Below are positions 50,855 through 59,056 of a DNA stretch of 64,000 nt, piece by piece. How positions within the stretch are numbered: position 1 is the first letter of the stretch; the number at the start of each line of letters is the position of its first letter. The stretch lies in the NCBI GenBank assembly GCA_944381555.1, contig CALWLL010000056.1, positions 62,001-126,000 of the forward strand, read 5' to 3'. The DNA comes from an uncultured Agathobacter sp. GTDB taxonomy: Bacteria > Bacillota > Clostridia > Lachnospirales > Lachnospiraceae. A program made the position numbers and the translations under genes. The notes under the pieces were generated by a model. That model had not been told where the DNA came from and did no database searches. It saw only the letters and a program-made list of their open reading frames with translations.

Positions 50855-51851
50855 CGATATCATCACCTCCGCCACGCGAAATAACGATTTCTGCGGAATC
50901 CTCTAATCGACGAATAATACCAACTATCTTCTGCTGTGCTTCTTCTACATCCTTCATACGAACAGGACCCATAAATTCCATATCTTCCTTAATCATAGCA
51001 GCAAGACGTTTTGAAAGATTCTTGAAGATTACATTCTGAACCTCTTCTGTTGTACTCTTAAGCGCAAGTTCGAGGTCTGCATTATCAACTTCACGAAGTA
51101 CACGCTGGATTGCACGATCATCCAAAAGAAGAATATCTTCGAATACGAACATCTTCTTGCGGATTTCATCTGCAAGTTCTGGCTCTTCAATTTCAAGAGA
51201 TTCCATAATATGTTTTTCTGTACCCCTGTCTACGCTATTTAAGATGCTTACGATAGCGTCAATGCCGCCGACAATGGTGTAATCCTGATTAACAAGAGAG
51301 GCAAGTTTCCGCTCCAGCACACGCTCCACTTCTTTTATAACATCCGGTGATGTACGATCCATCATCGCAATACGCTTTGCGACATCTGCCTGCTTTTCAG
51401 GCGGCAAAGAGCCTAAGACAAGAGCAGACTGCCCCGGAGATAAATAGGATAAAATCATAGCAATCGTCTGTGGATGCTCGTCCTGAATAAAGTTTAACAA
51501 CTGGCTTGGGTCCGTCTTTCGTACAAATTCAAAAGGACGTACCTGAAGAGACGCCGTAAGTTTGGAAATAACCCCCTGCGCTCTTTCTGCTCCTAATGCT
51601 TTCTCTAACAGTTCTTTTGCATAACCGATACCACCCTCTGCAATATACTGCTGTGCCAGACAAATCTGGTAGAATTCCATAAGGATGTCCTCTTTCGTCT
51701 GTGGTGATACGCTTCTGGTGTTAGCAATTTCCAGTGTTAATTCTTCAATCTCGTCTTCTTTTAAGTGCTTAAAAATTGTAGCTGCTTTTTCCGGGCCAAG
51801 GGCAATCAACAGAATCGCCGCTTTCTGCACCCCGTTATAAGTTTCGCTCAT
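50847..51851 (-). CDS. fliG: Flagellar motor switch protein FliG
   Basis: Torque-generating C-ring protein that touches the stator. Features: NGVQKAAILLIALGPEKAA at the N-terminus, the EHPQ motif (IQDEHPQTIAMIL), and the charged torque helix (DDRAIQRVLREVDNADLELAL). 334 residues, complete. It lies three bases after fliF. Confidence 0.97.
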   Translation of the reverse strand: MSETYNGVQKAAILLIALGPEKAATIFKHLKEDEIEELTLEIANTRSVSPQTKEDILMEFYQICLAQQYIAEGGIGYAKELLEKALGAERAQGVISKLTASLQVRPFEFVRKTDPSQLLNFIQDEHPQTIAMILSYLSPGQSALVLGSLPPEKQADVAKRIAMMDRTSPDVIKEVERVLERKLASLVNQDYTIVGGIDAIVSILNSVDRGTEKHIMESLEIEEPELADEIRKKMFVFEDILLLDDRAIQRVLREVDNADLELALKSTTEEVQNVIFKNLSKRLAAMIKEDMEFMGPVRMKDVEEAQQKIVGIIRRLEDSAEIVISRGGGDDIVV

Positions 51852-51854
51852 GTT

Positions 51855-53462
51855 TTACTCCCAATCTTCATTGAGCCAGTTGCGCAATAACTGCGCAACA
51901 GCATCTGGATTTTCGTCTACGAATTTTTCAATCATAATTCTTACATCAGATTTATCATTAAATCCAATATCTTCTAATGGCTCCTGTGCTTCCGCCGTCG
52001 CCTCAAGCAGTGTCTCTACAGACAATTCCGGTTCCATCGTTTCTTCTTTCTGCGTTCTTGTGCTGCGGAACACTACATATCCGAGAATCGCAAAAATAAG
52101 TACGGTAATAATAATCTGCGCATAATCAGTAAGCGTTCTTCCGGTATCTGTCTCCACAACAAAATGAGGAACTTCATAGCATACGAAGGTAATCTGGTCT
52201 GCCGGGAATCCGGTTGCCTGGGCTATCATCTGAATATACATATCATCTACAGCAACTACCTGAGTCTCGCTGTTGGCTGCTTTGAATTCTTCAAAAGTCA
52301 TGCCATCTAACTGACCGGATGCACGAAGCACAGCTTCATCATAAACAATCTGTCTTGTTGCCACTACTGTTGTAGAGCAATTGTCATATTCAATGTTGCC
52401 GCCTCTGTCTGTAATGGTGGTAACGAATTTATCGTATTCATATATAGTATCGGACTCTTCAATAACGGTATAGCCCGTCTCGCCATCCTGAAATACATAA
52501 GTCGTGTCATCATTGGTGTCTGTACCGGGCACTCCTCCTTCTGTCCCAATGGTTGATTCATAACTGTAAAGGGATTGTGAGGTAATAGCACCGCCTGTCA
52601 TTCCCTCCGGAATACCTAGCTGTGTATTATTTTTTACCGTTTCGCTGAAATCGACGTCTATATTCATAGCTACTTCAACGTTTGCAAATAGTTTTGAGCC
52701 CACCAGAATATCTGAAATTTCTTCTTTTACGAGATTTTCTAATTTCTGCATATAGGAAAGCTGGGTAGAAACAACTCCGATATTGGAATCTGCATCCGCT
52801 CCCGAATAAATCATATAGCCATCCATGTCCATGATAGTAATGCCGTCTGTTGATTTATTTCCAAGCTGTGCTGCCACGAACTGCGCTAATGCATATGCCT
52901 GTTCTGAATCTACATCCCCGTTTGTATCTAAATAAACTGCCGCCGTTGCTTCCTGCTCCCTTGCAAGGATGGTCCCGTCATCCTCGGGCATCTGAATGTC
53001 AAGCGTACAGCTATTAACATAAGAAAGCTGTGAAATATGTGAGGCAAATTTCTGTTCGCAGTAATCTGCATATAATTTCTGCTTGTCTGCTTCCGTTCTG
53101 GTAAAACTTCCATCTACAACATTTTCAATGCTGTATGGCTGGGTTGGAATCTCATTAGCTCCTAACAGCATACAGGCAGCAGCTTCATCCTCTGCTGAAA
53201 CAGAAAATATCAGTCCGTCACTATTGGTTTCATATGTAATCGTGCCGTCCGCATCAAGTATCTCTTTGATTTTAGCTGCCTCCGTATAACTCTCGCAAAC
53301 ATACAACACCTGCATATTTGGCGTAGACATTACAACCCCTAAAATCACAAGGGCGATCAGCACAACACCAATGGAGCTTAAAATAAGCACTCTCTGCCTG
53401 TTATTAAATTTCTTCCACCATTCCAAGACTTTATCTAAAATCTTCTGTATCTGTTCCGGCAT
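51855..53462 (-). CDS. fliF: Flagellar MS-ring protein FliF
   Basis: Forms the membrane ring on which the flagellum is built. Two membrane helices (about 24-46 and 438-458) flank the secretin-like ring-building domains. The C-terminal tail (MIEKFVDENPDAVAQLLRNW) is the FliG-binding segment. 535 residues. Between fliE and fliG as usual. Confidence 0.96.
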   Translation of the reverse strand: MPEQIQKILDKVLEWWKKFNNRQRVLILSSIGVVLIALVILGVVMSTPNMQVLYVCESYTEAAKIKEILDADGTITYETNSDGLIFSVSAEDEAAACMLLGANEIPTQPYSIENVVDGSFTRTEADKQKLYADYCEQKFASHISQLSYVNSCTLDIQMPEDDGTILAREQEATAAVYLDTNGDVDSEQAYALAQFVAAQLGNKSTDGITIMDMDGYMIYSGADADSNIGVVSTQLSYMQKLENLVKEEISDILVGSKLFANVEVAMNIDVDFSETVKNNTQLGIPEGMTGGAITSQSLYSYESTIGTEGGVPGTDTNDDTTYVFQDGETGYTVIEESDTIYEYDKFVTTITDRGGNIEYDNCSTTVVATRQIVYDEAVLRASGQLDGMTFEEFKAANSETQVVAVDDMYIQMIAQATGFPADQITFVCYEVPHFVVETDTGRTLTDYAQIIITVLIFAILGYVVFRSTRTQKEETMEPELSVETLLEATAEAQEPLEDIGFNDKSDVRIMIEKFVDENPDAVAQLLRNWLNEDWE

Positions 53463-53478
53463 TTTTATATCCCCTTAA

Positions 53479-53868
53479 TTAAATCTGCATGTTCATAATC
53501 TCGCGGTATGCTTCAATTAGCTTATCTCTAACAGCAACTGTATACTGAAGCGCAACATTTGCCTTAGTTTGCGCAATCAATAAATCGTGTGTATTTTCAG
53601 ACTCGCCAAGCGCGAACTGGATTTCTGCCTGCTCCGCGTAGTTTTGCAAACTGTTCGTTTCATCTACCGCATTTATCATGCTGTCTAAAATAGAGCTGAA
53701 ATCTCCGCTTTTTACATCTGACGAACCCGTCAGAGAAGAAAGCACGTCGTTATATGCGGAATATATTGTTGTAATATCTTCTTCTGATAATTTTGATAAA
53801 TTTGAAAGACTGGATGTATTTGTAATTCCCGTCACTCCGGCTATACCTGCTAAACTTGAAATATCCAT
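53479..53868 (-). CDS. fliE: Flagellar hook-basal body protein FliE
   Basis: Rod adaptor linking the MS ring to the rod. The C-terminal half is the family signature: [39 protein letters not shown] and [16 protein letters not shown]. 129 residues, slightly longer than average at the N-terminus. Confidence 0.95.
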   Translation of the reverse strand: MDISSLAGIAGVTGITNTSSLSNLSKLSEEDITTIYSAYNDVLSSLTGSSDVKSGDFSSILDSMINAVDETNSLQNYAEQAEIQFALGESENTHDLLIAQTKANVALQYTVAVRDKLIEAYREIMNMQI

Positions 53869-53885
53869 TGATTATTTATCCCCTT

Positions 53886-54326
53886 TTATTTTCCGATAGA
53901 TAAACCTGTAAGCGCCATGTTTTTGCTGGCGTCAAACGCTGTTGCATTTGCTTCGTAAGAACGCGTTGCATCGATGAGGTTCGTCATCTCTGTTACTGTG
54001 TTTACATTTGGATAGGAAACATATCCGTTCTCATCTGCATCCGGATTTGCCGGATCGTATTCCATAATAAAATCTGTTGTATAGTCTTCTGTTACAGAAG
54101 TAACCTTAACGCCATTTCCAACCGCTCTGTTTCTGGATGTTGAATAATATTCACTGAAAGGCGTTACATCCTTTTCCTGAAATGTAACAATCTTACGGCG
54201 GTATGGTCCGCCGCTTTCTGTTGAAGTCGTATTAACATTTGCAATATTCTCAGCAATAATGTCTGTACGGAAACGCTGCGCCGTCATACCTGTAGCGCTA
54301 ATATTAAATGCCTGAAATAAACCCAT
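53886..54326 (-). CDS. flgC: Flagellar rod protein FlgC
   Basis: Proximal rod protein. N-terminal rod motif FNISATGMTAQRFRTDIIAEN followed by IANVNTTSTESGGPYRRK, and the C-terminal NLIDATRSYEANATAFDASK motif. 146 residues. Second gene of the cluster. Confidence 0.96.
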   Translation of the reverse strand: MGLFQAFNISATGMTAQRFRTDIIAENIANVNTTSTESGGPYRRKIVTFQEKDVTPFSEYYSTSRNRAVGNGVKVTSVTEDYTTDFIMEYDPANPDADENGYVSYPNVNTVTEMTNLIDATRSYEANATAFDASKNMALTGLSIGK

Positions 54327-54349
54327 ATTCTATACTCCTTTCAACCCAA

Positions 54350-54739
54350 TTATTTTAACACCGTTTGTAATCTCTGAAACTCTGAGGTAATGCTTGTAGT
54401 AAGCGCCTGATACTTAATCTGTTCAGAAGCAAGTTCCACCTGCTCCGTATCAATATCTACGTTATTTCCGTCTAAACGATAGGAATAATTCGCAGAATCG
54501 GTATATATTTCAGGATTAAGCTGTGTAAGGTCTACATTCTGAATCTTTTTATCTAAACTGGTATATTTATATCTTCCAAGTTCATTCTTAAGCGTAGTCT
54601 GAAAATCAATATCCTGTCTTTTATATCCGGGCGTATCTGCATTTGCAATATTATTTGCAATCAGACTCTCTCTGGTCCAGCTTGCATCTGCGGCCTTGTC
54701 CAAAACATTAATATAGTCAAAAGCGTTCGTTGAAATCAT
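54350..54739 (-). CDS. flgB: Flagellar rod protein FlgB
   Basis: First gene of the flagellar/chemotaxis cluster and proximal rod protein. Motifs: SLIANNIANADTPGYKRQDI (rod/hook N-terminal motif) and a C-terminal heptad region. The start is fixed by AGGAGG eight bases before the ATG (129 residues). The promoter at 54787-54814 gives a leader of about 40 bases. Confidence 0.95.
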   Translation of the reverse strand: MISTNAFDYINVLDKAADASWTRESLIANNIANADTPGYKRQDIDFQTTLKNELGRYKYTSLDKKIQNVDLTQLNPEIYTDSANYSYRLDGNNVDIDTEQVELASEQIKYQALTTSITSEFQRLQTVLK

Positions 54740-54786
54740 ATTTTCTCCCTCCTCGCACAAATAGGGTATGCTACTACATCATATTT

Positions 54787-54814
54787 ATTATAAATTAAAG
54801 TCGGAAAAACTCAA
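54787..54814 (-). promoter_or_regulatory. SigA-type promoter of the flagellar/chemotaxis cluster
   Basis: TTGAGT (54809-54814) and a perfect TATAAT (54787-54792) with a 16-base spacer on the minus strand. Four A-tracts spaced by about 10-12 bases lie just upstream (54829-54867 as T-tracts on the plus strand), which should bend the DNA and may help promoter strength. Confidence 0.75.
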
Positions 54815-54914
54815 CCCATTTTGGAAGATTTTGTAGAATTTTGTCGACTTTTTTGTACAGTTTTTTTGTGTAACCCGCAGTAATTTCTGTCAATTTTTCC
54901 CACAAATTCAAGTA

Positions 54915-54953
54915 AAAAAAGCAAAAAGGGAACCTACAAATGTAAGTCCCTTT
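54915..54953 (-). terminator. Intrinsic terminator after codY
   Basis: Minus-strand stem AAAGGGACTTACA / TGTAGGTTCCCTTT (about 13 pairs with one bulged base and one G-U), followed by TTTTGCTTTTTTT. It isolates codY from the flagellar cluster about 60 bases after the codY stop. Confidence 0.88.
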
Positions 54954-55012
54954 ACCTATTCCATAATTTGAGGTGTTTATTCACCTTTTGTTAAAAATGC
55001 ACAAAATATAGA

Positions 55013-55786
55013 CTATTTACTTTTCTTCATCTTATCTATCTCATCAAAAATCACATCATTTACAACCTTGATATAAGTACCCTTCATACCTGATGAGCGG
55101 GATTCGATAACACCGGCGCTCTCAAATTTACGAAGTGCATTCACGATCACAGAGCGTGTAATACCCACGCGGTCCGCAATGCGGCTGGCTACAAGAATAC
55201 CTTCTTTTCCATCTAATTCTTCAAATATATGGATAATCGCCTCTAACTCTGAAAAAGACAACGTGCTGATTGCAGATTTAACAATTGCAACCTTGCGCTG
55301 TTCTTCTGCATTCTCTTCATTTACAGAACGCATCATTTCAAGCCCGACTACCGTTGTTCCATATTCTGTGAGAATGATATCATCAATATCATATTCCCTG
55401 TCACTGCGATATTCGAACAGAGTGCCAAGGCGTTCTCCCGCAATATCAATTGGTGTAATGATCGCACGGTATCTGCGCGAGCCCTCACCAAATCCTAATG
55501 TTTCAAGATTTACATTTTCTTTGGTTGATAATATACCAAGAAGACGTTCATTTAAAACAGGATCAATAAAACCACCGACTTCATCAACGATTAGTTCTTT
55601 AATAACGTCTACACCGGTGCAGACACTTGAGCCTAACACCTTCCCCTTCTTACTGATAACAAGAATATCTGATTCCAGAATTCCGGTAAGAACTTCGCAG
55701 ATATCATTAAATACTACTTTAGAAGAATTATTATTATGAAGAAGTTTGTTGATTTTTCTGGTCTTATCCAAAAGCTGGACACTCAT
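55013..55786 (-). CDS. codY: Global transcriptional repressor CodY
   Basis: GTP and branched-chain-amino-acid sensor controlling nutrient-limitation genes, often including peptide transport and motility. The N-terminal GAF domain (about 1-155) and the C-terminal winged helix are clear; DNA-recognition helix in ASRIADRVGITRSVIVNALR followed by KFESAGVIESRSSGMKGTYI. 257 residues. The ATG follows GGAGG. Its promoter overlaps a CodY-box-like sequence. Its neighbours, opp and fla genes, are classical CodY targets, although I did not see a clear box at either promoter. Confidence 0.96.
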   Translation of the reverse strand: MSVQLLDKTRKINKLLHNNNSSKVVFNDICEVLTGILESDILVISKKGKVLGSSVCTGVDVIKELIVDEVGGFIDPVLNERLLGILSTKENVNLETLGFGEGSRRYRAIITPIDIAGERLGTLFEYRSDREYDIDDIILTEYGTTVVGLEMMRSVNEENAEEQRKVAIVKSAISTLSFSELEAIIHIFEELDGKEGILVASRIADRVGITRSVIVNALRKFESAGVIESRSSGMKGTYIKVVNDVIFDEIDKMKKSK

Positions 55787-55832
55787 TTGGTCTCCTCCTC
55801 AATACAATTTCATTGTATATCGTATATGTGCA

Positions 55833-55861
55833 ATTTTAGCATAATTTTTCTGACAATTCAA
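55833..55861 (-). promoter_or_regulatory. codY promoter with a CodY-box-like operator
   Basis: TTGAAT (55856-55861) and TAAAAT (55833-55838) with a 17-base spacer. The minus-strand sequence AATTGTCAGAAAAAT (55844-55858) matches the published CodY box AATTTTCWGAAAATT at 13 of 15 positions and covers the spacer and part of the -35 box. This suggests that CodY represses its own gene. Confidence 0.6.
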
Positions 55862-55880
55862 CAAAATTTTCAAAATTGTT

Positions 55881-57947
55881 CTATTTTTTATCCACTACAC
55901 AGCCACACTGCTCGTCTGAACATACAATCTTGTTTCCTTTTGCGATAGTATATTTGCCGCAACGCGGACATTTCTCATTCGTCGGCCTTCCCCAGCTCAT
56001 AAATTCACAATTTGGATTATCAATACAACCATAGTATTTACGGCCTTTTCTTGTCATTTTGATTACCAGATCTTTTCCGCACTCCGGACATGCTACGCCG
56101 ATTTTTTCAAAATACGGTTTGGTACTTCTGCATTCCGGGAATCCGGGACATGCTAAGAATTTACCATGCGGGCCATACTTAATCACCATGTGTCTGCCGC
56201 ATTCATCACAGACCTCTTCTGTTACCTCATCTTCGATTTTTACTTTTTCCAATTCTGCTTCTGCTTTTTCTACCGCCAGGGAAAGGTCAGGATAGAAGTT
56301 GGAAACAACGGTCTTCCAGTTTACGTTGCCTTCTGCAACACCGTCCAGAAGGGACTCCATATTGGCAGTGAAGTTCTCGTCTACAATCGTTGGGAAGGAT
56401 TCCTTCATTATGGAGTTTACCACCTCGCCAATCTCTGTTACATACAGATTCTTATTTTCTTTCGTAAGATACCTTCTGGCAATGATAGTTGTAATTGTTG
56501 GTGAATATGTGCTCGGACGTCCGATTCCCAATTCCTCTAATGCTTTAACAAGCGATGCTTCTGTATAATGTGCCGGCGGCTGGGTAAAGTGCTGCTTTGG
56601 CTCTAGTTCCACCAGTTCAAGCGTTGTTTTTTCATCTATAGATTTAAGCACCGTCTGTTTCTTTTCTTTTTCTTCATCTGCTTCTACATATACAGACATA
56701 AAACCTTCAAAATCCAGTTTTGATGTCGATACATGGAAACTGTAATCCCCTGCCCCAATGGTTACGGTTGTGGTTTCATAAACAGCGCCTGCCATTCTGC
56801 TGGCCGTAAAACGTTTCCAGATAAGCTGGTACAGACGGAACTGGTCTCTTGTAAGCGAGTCTTTTACATCTGACGGGGTGCGGTTGATATCAGAAGGACG
56901 AATCGCCTCATGCGCGTCCTGTATCTTACCTCCATTCTTTTTCGTCATAAAGGTTTCTGCCTCAAACTCTGCACCATAATGCTGCGCGATAAAGCTATGC
57001 GCCATGCTTGCGGCTTCTTCTGAAACACGGGTTGAATCTGTTCTTAAGTAAGTAATCAGACCAACAGTTCCAACCCCTTTTATGTCAATGCCTTCATATA
57101 ACTGCTGTGCGATGCGCATAGTCTTAGAAATAGGGAAATTTAATGCTTTAGAGGCCTCCTGCTGTAACGTGCTGGTTGTGAACGGAAGCGGTGCTTTCTG
57201 GTGACGCTGTCCTTTTTTCACAGAAACAACCTTAAACTCTTTTCCATTTAAATCTGACAGAATTGCATCCATTTCTTCTTTGGATGAAATAGAAAGCTTC
57301 TGCCCGTTTTTTTCAAAAAGTTTTGCAGAAATTGGTTTCTTCTCCCCTTCCGGAATAAGAGCTGCTTCCAGACTCCAGTATTCTTCCGGTATAAATGCAT
57401 TTATTTCTTCTTCTCTGTCACACACGATCCGAAGCGCTACAGACTGTACGCGTCCTGCGCTAAGACCACGTTTTACTTTCGCCCAAAGAAGCGGACTTAT
57501 CATGTAGCCTACCATACGGTCAAGCACACGCCTTGCCTGCTGTGCATCTACGAGTCCCATATCAATATCTCTTGGATTTTTTAAAGAGGCCTTAACTGCT
57601 GACTGTGTAATCTCATTGAAACTGATACGGCTGACATTCCTGCCGTCCAGCTTCAAAGCATGACTTAAATGCCATGAAATTGCTTCTCCTTCACGGTCAG
57701 GGTCCGTTGCAAGATAGATTTTTTCTGCTTTTTTTGCTTCCTTGCGAAGTTTCGCAAGCACTTCACCCTTTCCACGTATTGTAATGTATTTCGGTTCAAA
57801 ATCACCATCCACATCAATTCCCAAGGAACTCTTCGGAAGGTCGCGAACGTGTCCGTTGGAAGCTAACACTTCATAATTTTTCCCAAGGAACTTCTTGATT
57901 GTTTTTACTTTTGCAGGAGATTCCACAATTACAAGGTATTTTGCCAT
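55881..57947 (-). CDS. topA: DNA topoisomerase I
   Basis: Type IA topoisomerase that relaxes negative supercoils. The TOPRIM domain has VESPAKVKTIKKFLG and DPDREGEAI. The active-site Tyr is in GLITYLRTDSTRVSEE. After about residue 565 come three zinc-ribbon modules with four Cys each (CDECGRHM...CPGFPEC, CPECGKDL...CIDNPNC, CPRCGKYT...CSDEQC). 688 residues. Ends about 95 bases before codY. Confidence 0.97.
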   Translation of the reverse strand: MAKYLVIVESPAKVKTIKKFLGKNYEVLASNGHVRDLPKSSLGIDVDGDFEPKYITIRGKGEVLAKLRKEAKKAEKIYLATDPDREGEAISWHLSHALKLDGRNVSRISFNEITQSAVKASLKNPRDIDMGLVDAQQARRVLDRMVGYMISPLLWAKVKRGLSAGRVQSVALRIVCDREEEINAFIPEEYWSLEAALIPEGEKKPISAKLFEKNGQKLSISSKEEMDAILSDLNGKEFKVVSVKKGQRHQKAPLPFTTSTLQQEASKALNFPISKTMRIAQQLYEGIDIKGVGTVGLITYLRTDSTRVSEEAASMAHSFIAQHYGAEFEAETFMTKKNGGKIQDAHEAIRPSDINRTPSDVKDSLTRDQFRLYQLIWKRFTASRMAGAVYETTTVTIGAGDYSFHVSTSKLDFEGFMSVYVEADEEKEKKQTVLKSIDEKTTLELVELEPKQHFTQPPAHYTEASLVKALEELGIGRPSTYSPTITTIIARRYLTKENKNLYVTEIGEVVNSIMKESFPTIVDENFTANMESLLDGVAEGNVNWKTVVSNFYPDLSLAVEKAEAELEKVKIEDEVTEEVCDECGRHMVIKYGPHGKFLACPGFPECRSTKPYFEKIGVACPECGKDLVIKMTRKGRKYYGCIDNPNCEFMSWGRPTNEKCPRCGKYTIAKGNKIVCSDEQCGCVVDKK

Positions 57948-57964
57948 TTTACTGCTCCTTATCG

Positions 57965-59056
57965 TTAATCTTTATCGAAAATAGTTCGAACATAATAATT
58001 TGTAAAGGTTTCTTTCACCAATCCCAGAGATTCTAACTTTTCAATAATCTCCAAAATACGCGTGATGGAAAAATTTGTCCTTTCGACTAATGTTCCCAAT
58101 CCCACTGGATGAAAATCTGTTAAACTATACACCAAGCGTTCATCTTTTTCAAGTAGATTTTTTTGAAAATCCACTTGGCAGCAGAGATTTTCTGTGAATA
58201 TATCTAAATCTGCAAGAAAATCTTCGACACTTTGCACAATTCCTGCTCCTTGTTTGATCAAGTGATTGCATCCTGCACTCAAACGGTCTGTAATTCTTCC
58301 AGGAAGGGCATACACATCCCGCCCCTGTTCCATAGCATAATCTGCTGTAATAAGAGAACCGCTCTTCTCTCTTGCCTCAATTACGACTACACAGTCACTC
58401 AGTCCCGATATAATCCGGTTACGCATTGGAAAATATCCGGAAACCGGCGCAGTCTTTGGCGGATACTCGGATATAATTCCCCCATTTCCGATAATTCTCT
58501 GGTATAGGTAGCGGTTTTCACTTGGATAGCACACATCCACACCGCACCCAAGTATTGCAAAGGTGTCACCCTGTCCCTCCAAAGCGCCTTTATGGGCATC
58601 TGTATCAATTCCTTTTGCCAGACCGCTGATAACCTGTACCCCATGATTGGATAAAGCCCTGGCCAGCTTCTGTGCAGCCTCGCTGCCATAGGCGCTTCGC
58701 CCCCGCGCCCCGACAATCGATACGGATTTGCGCGTTTCGTCAGGAAGCTTTCCTATATAATATAATGCATAAGGAGGATTTTGAATATTCTGTAGTTTTT
58801 CTGGAAAATTGGTTTGTTCTGCTGATACAAATCCGATTCCCTGCTCCATCAGATGAAACCATTCTTTATCCAAATCCCAATCCCGATGGCTAAGATGAAT
58901 GGCCCGTACATCTTTCTCTGTCAGTCCCGGAATATGCTTCATTCTGGAAAACGGCATTTCGTATATTTCTTTGGCGCAGGAAGCCGCTTCAAATAAGCAG
59001 CGCCTTTTCGCCGCTCCGATTCCTTTGATATTATCCAGCCAATATGCATATTTCAT
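57965..59056 (-). CDS. dprA: DNA processing protein DprA
   Basis: Loads RecA on incoming single-stranded DNA in natural transformation. N-terminal helix-hairpin-helix-like region, Rossmann-like core with VSIVGARGRSAYGSEAAQKL, GIDTDAHKGAL, LGCGVDVCYPSEN and SGSLITADYAMEQGRDVYAL, then a C-terminal winged-helix (VERTNFSITRILEIIEKLE). The ATG with GGAGG nine bases upstream is chosen (363 residues). Its start overlaps the comM stop (ATGA). Confidence 0.95.
   Translation of the reverse strand: MKYAYWLDNIKGIGAAKRRCLFEAASCAKEIYEMPFSRMKHIPGLTEKDVRAIHLSHRDWDLDKEWFHLMEQGIGFVSAEQTNFPEKLQNIQNPPYALYYIGKLPDETRKSVSIVGARGRSAYGSEAAQKLARALSNHGVQVISGLAKGIDTDAHKGALEGQGDTFAILGCGVDVCYPSENRYLYQRIIGNGGIISEYPPKTAPVSGYFPMRNRIISGLSDCVVVIEAREKSGSLITADYAMEQGRDVYALPGRITDRLSAGCNHLIKQGAGIVQSVEDFLADLDIFTENLCCQVDFQKNLLEKDERLVYSLTDFHPVGLGTLVERTNFSITRILEIIEKLESLGLVKETFTNYYVRTIFDKD

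Noticed and set aside
54740..55012. Sigma-28-type promoter upstream of flgB
   Set aside because: No TAAA-N15-GCCGATAA-like sequence was seen; the SigA-type promoter explains expression.
55179..55739. Open frame of 186 codons on the plus strand opposite codY
   Set aside because: Antisense to the conserved CodY frame, Ser/Arg-rich product with no recognisable motif.
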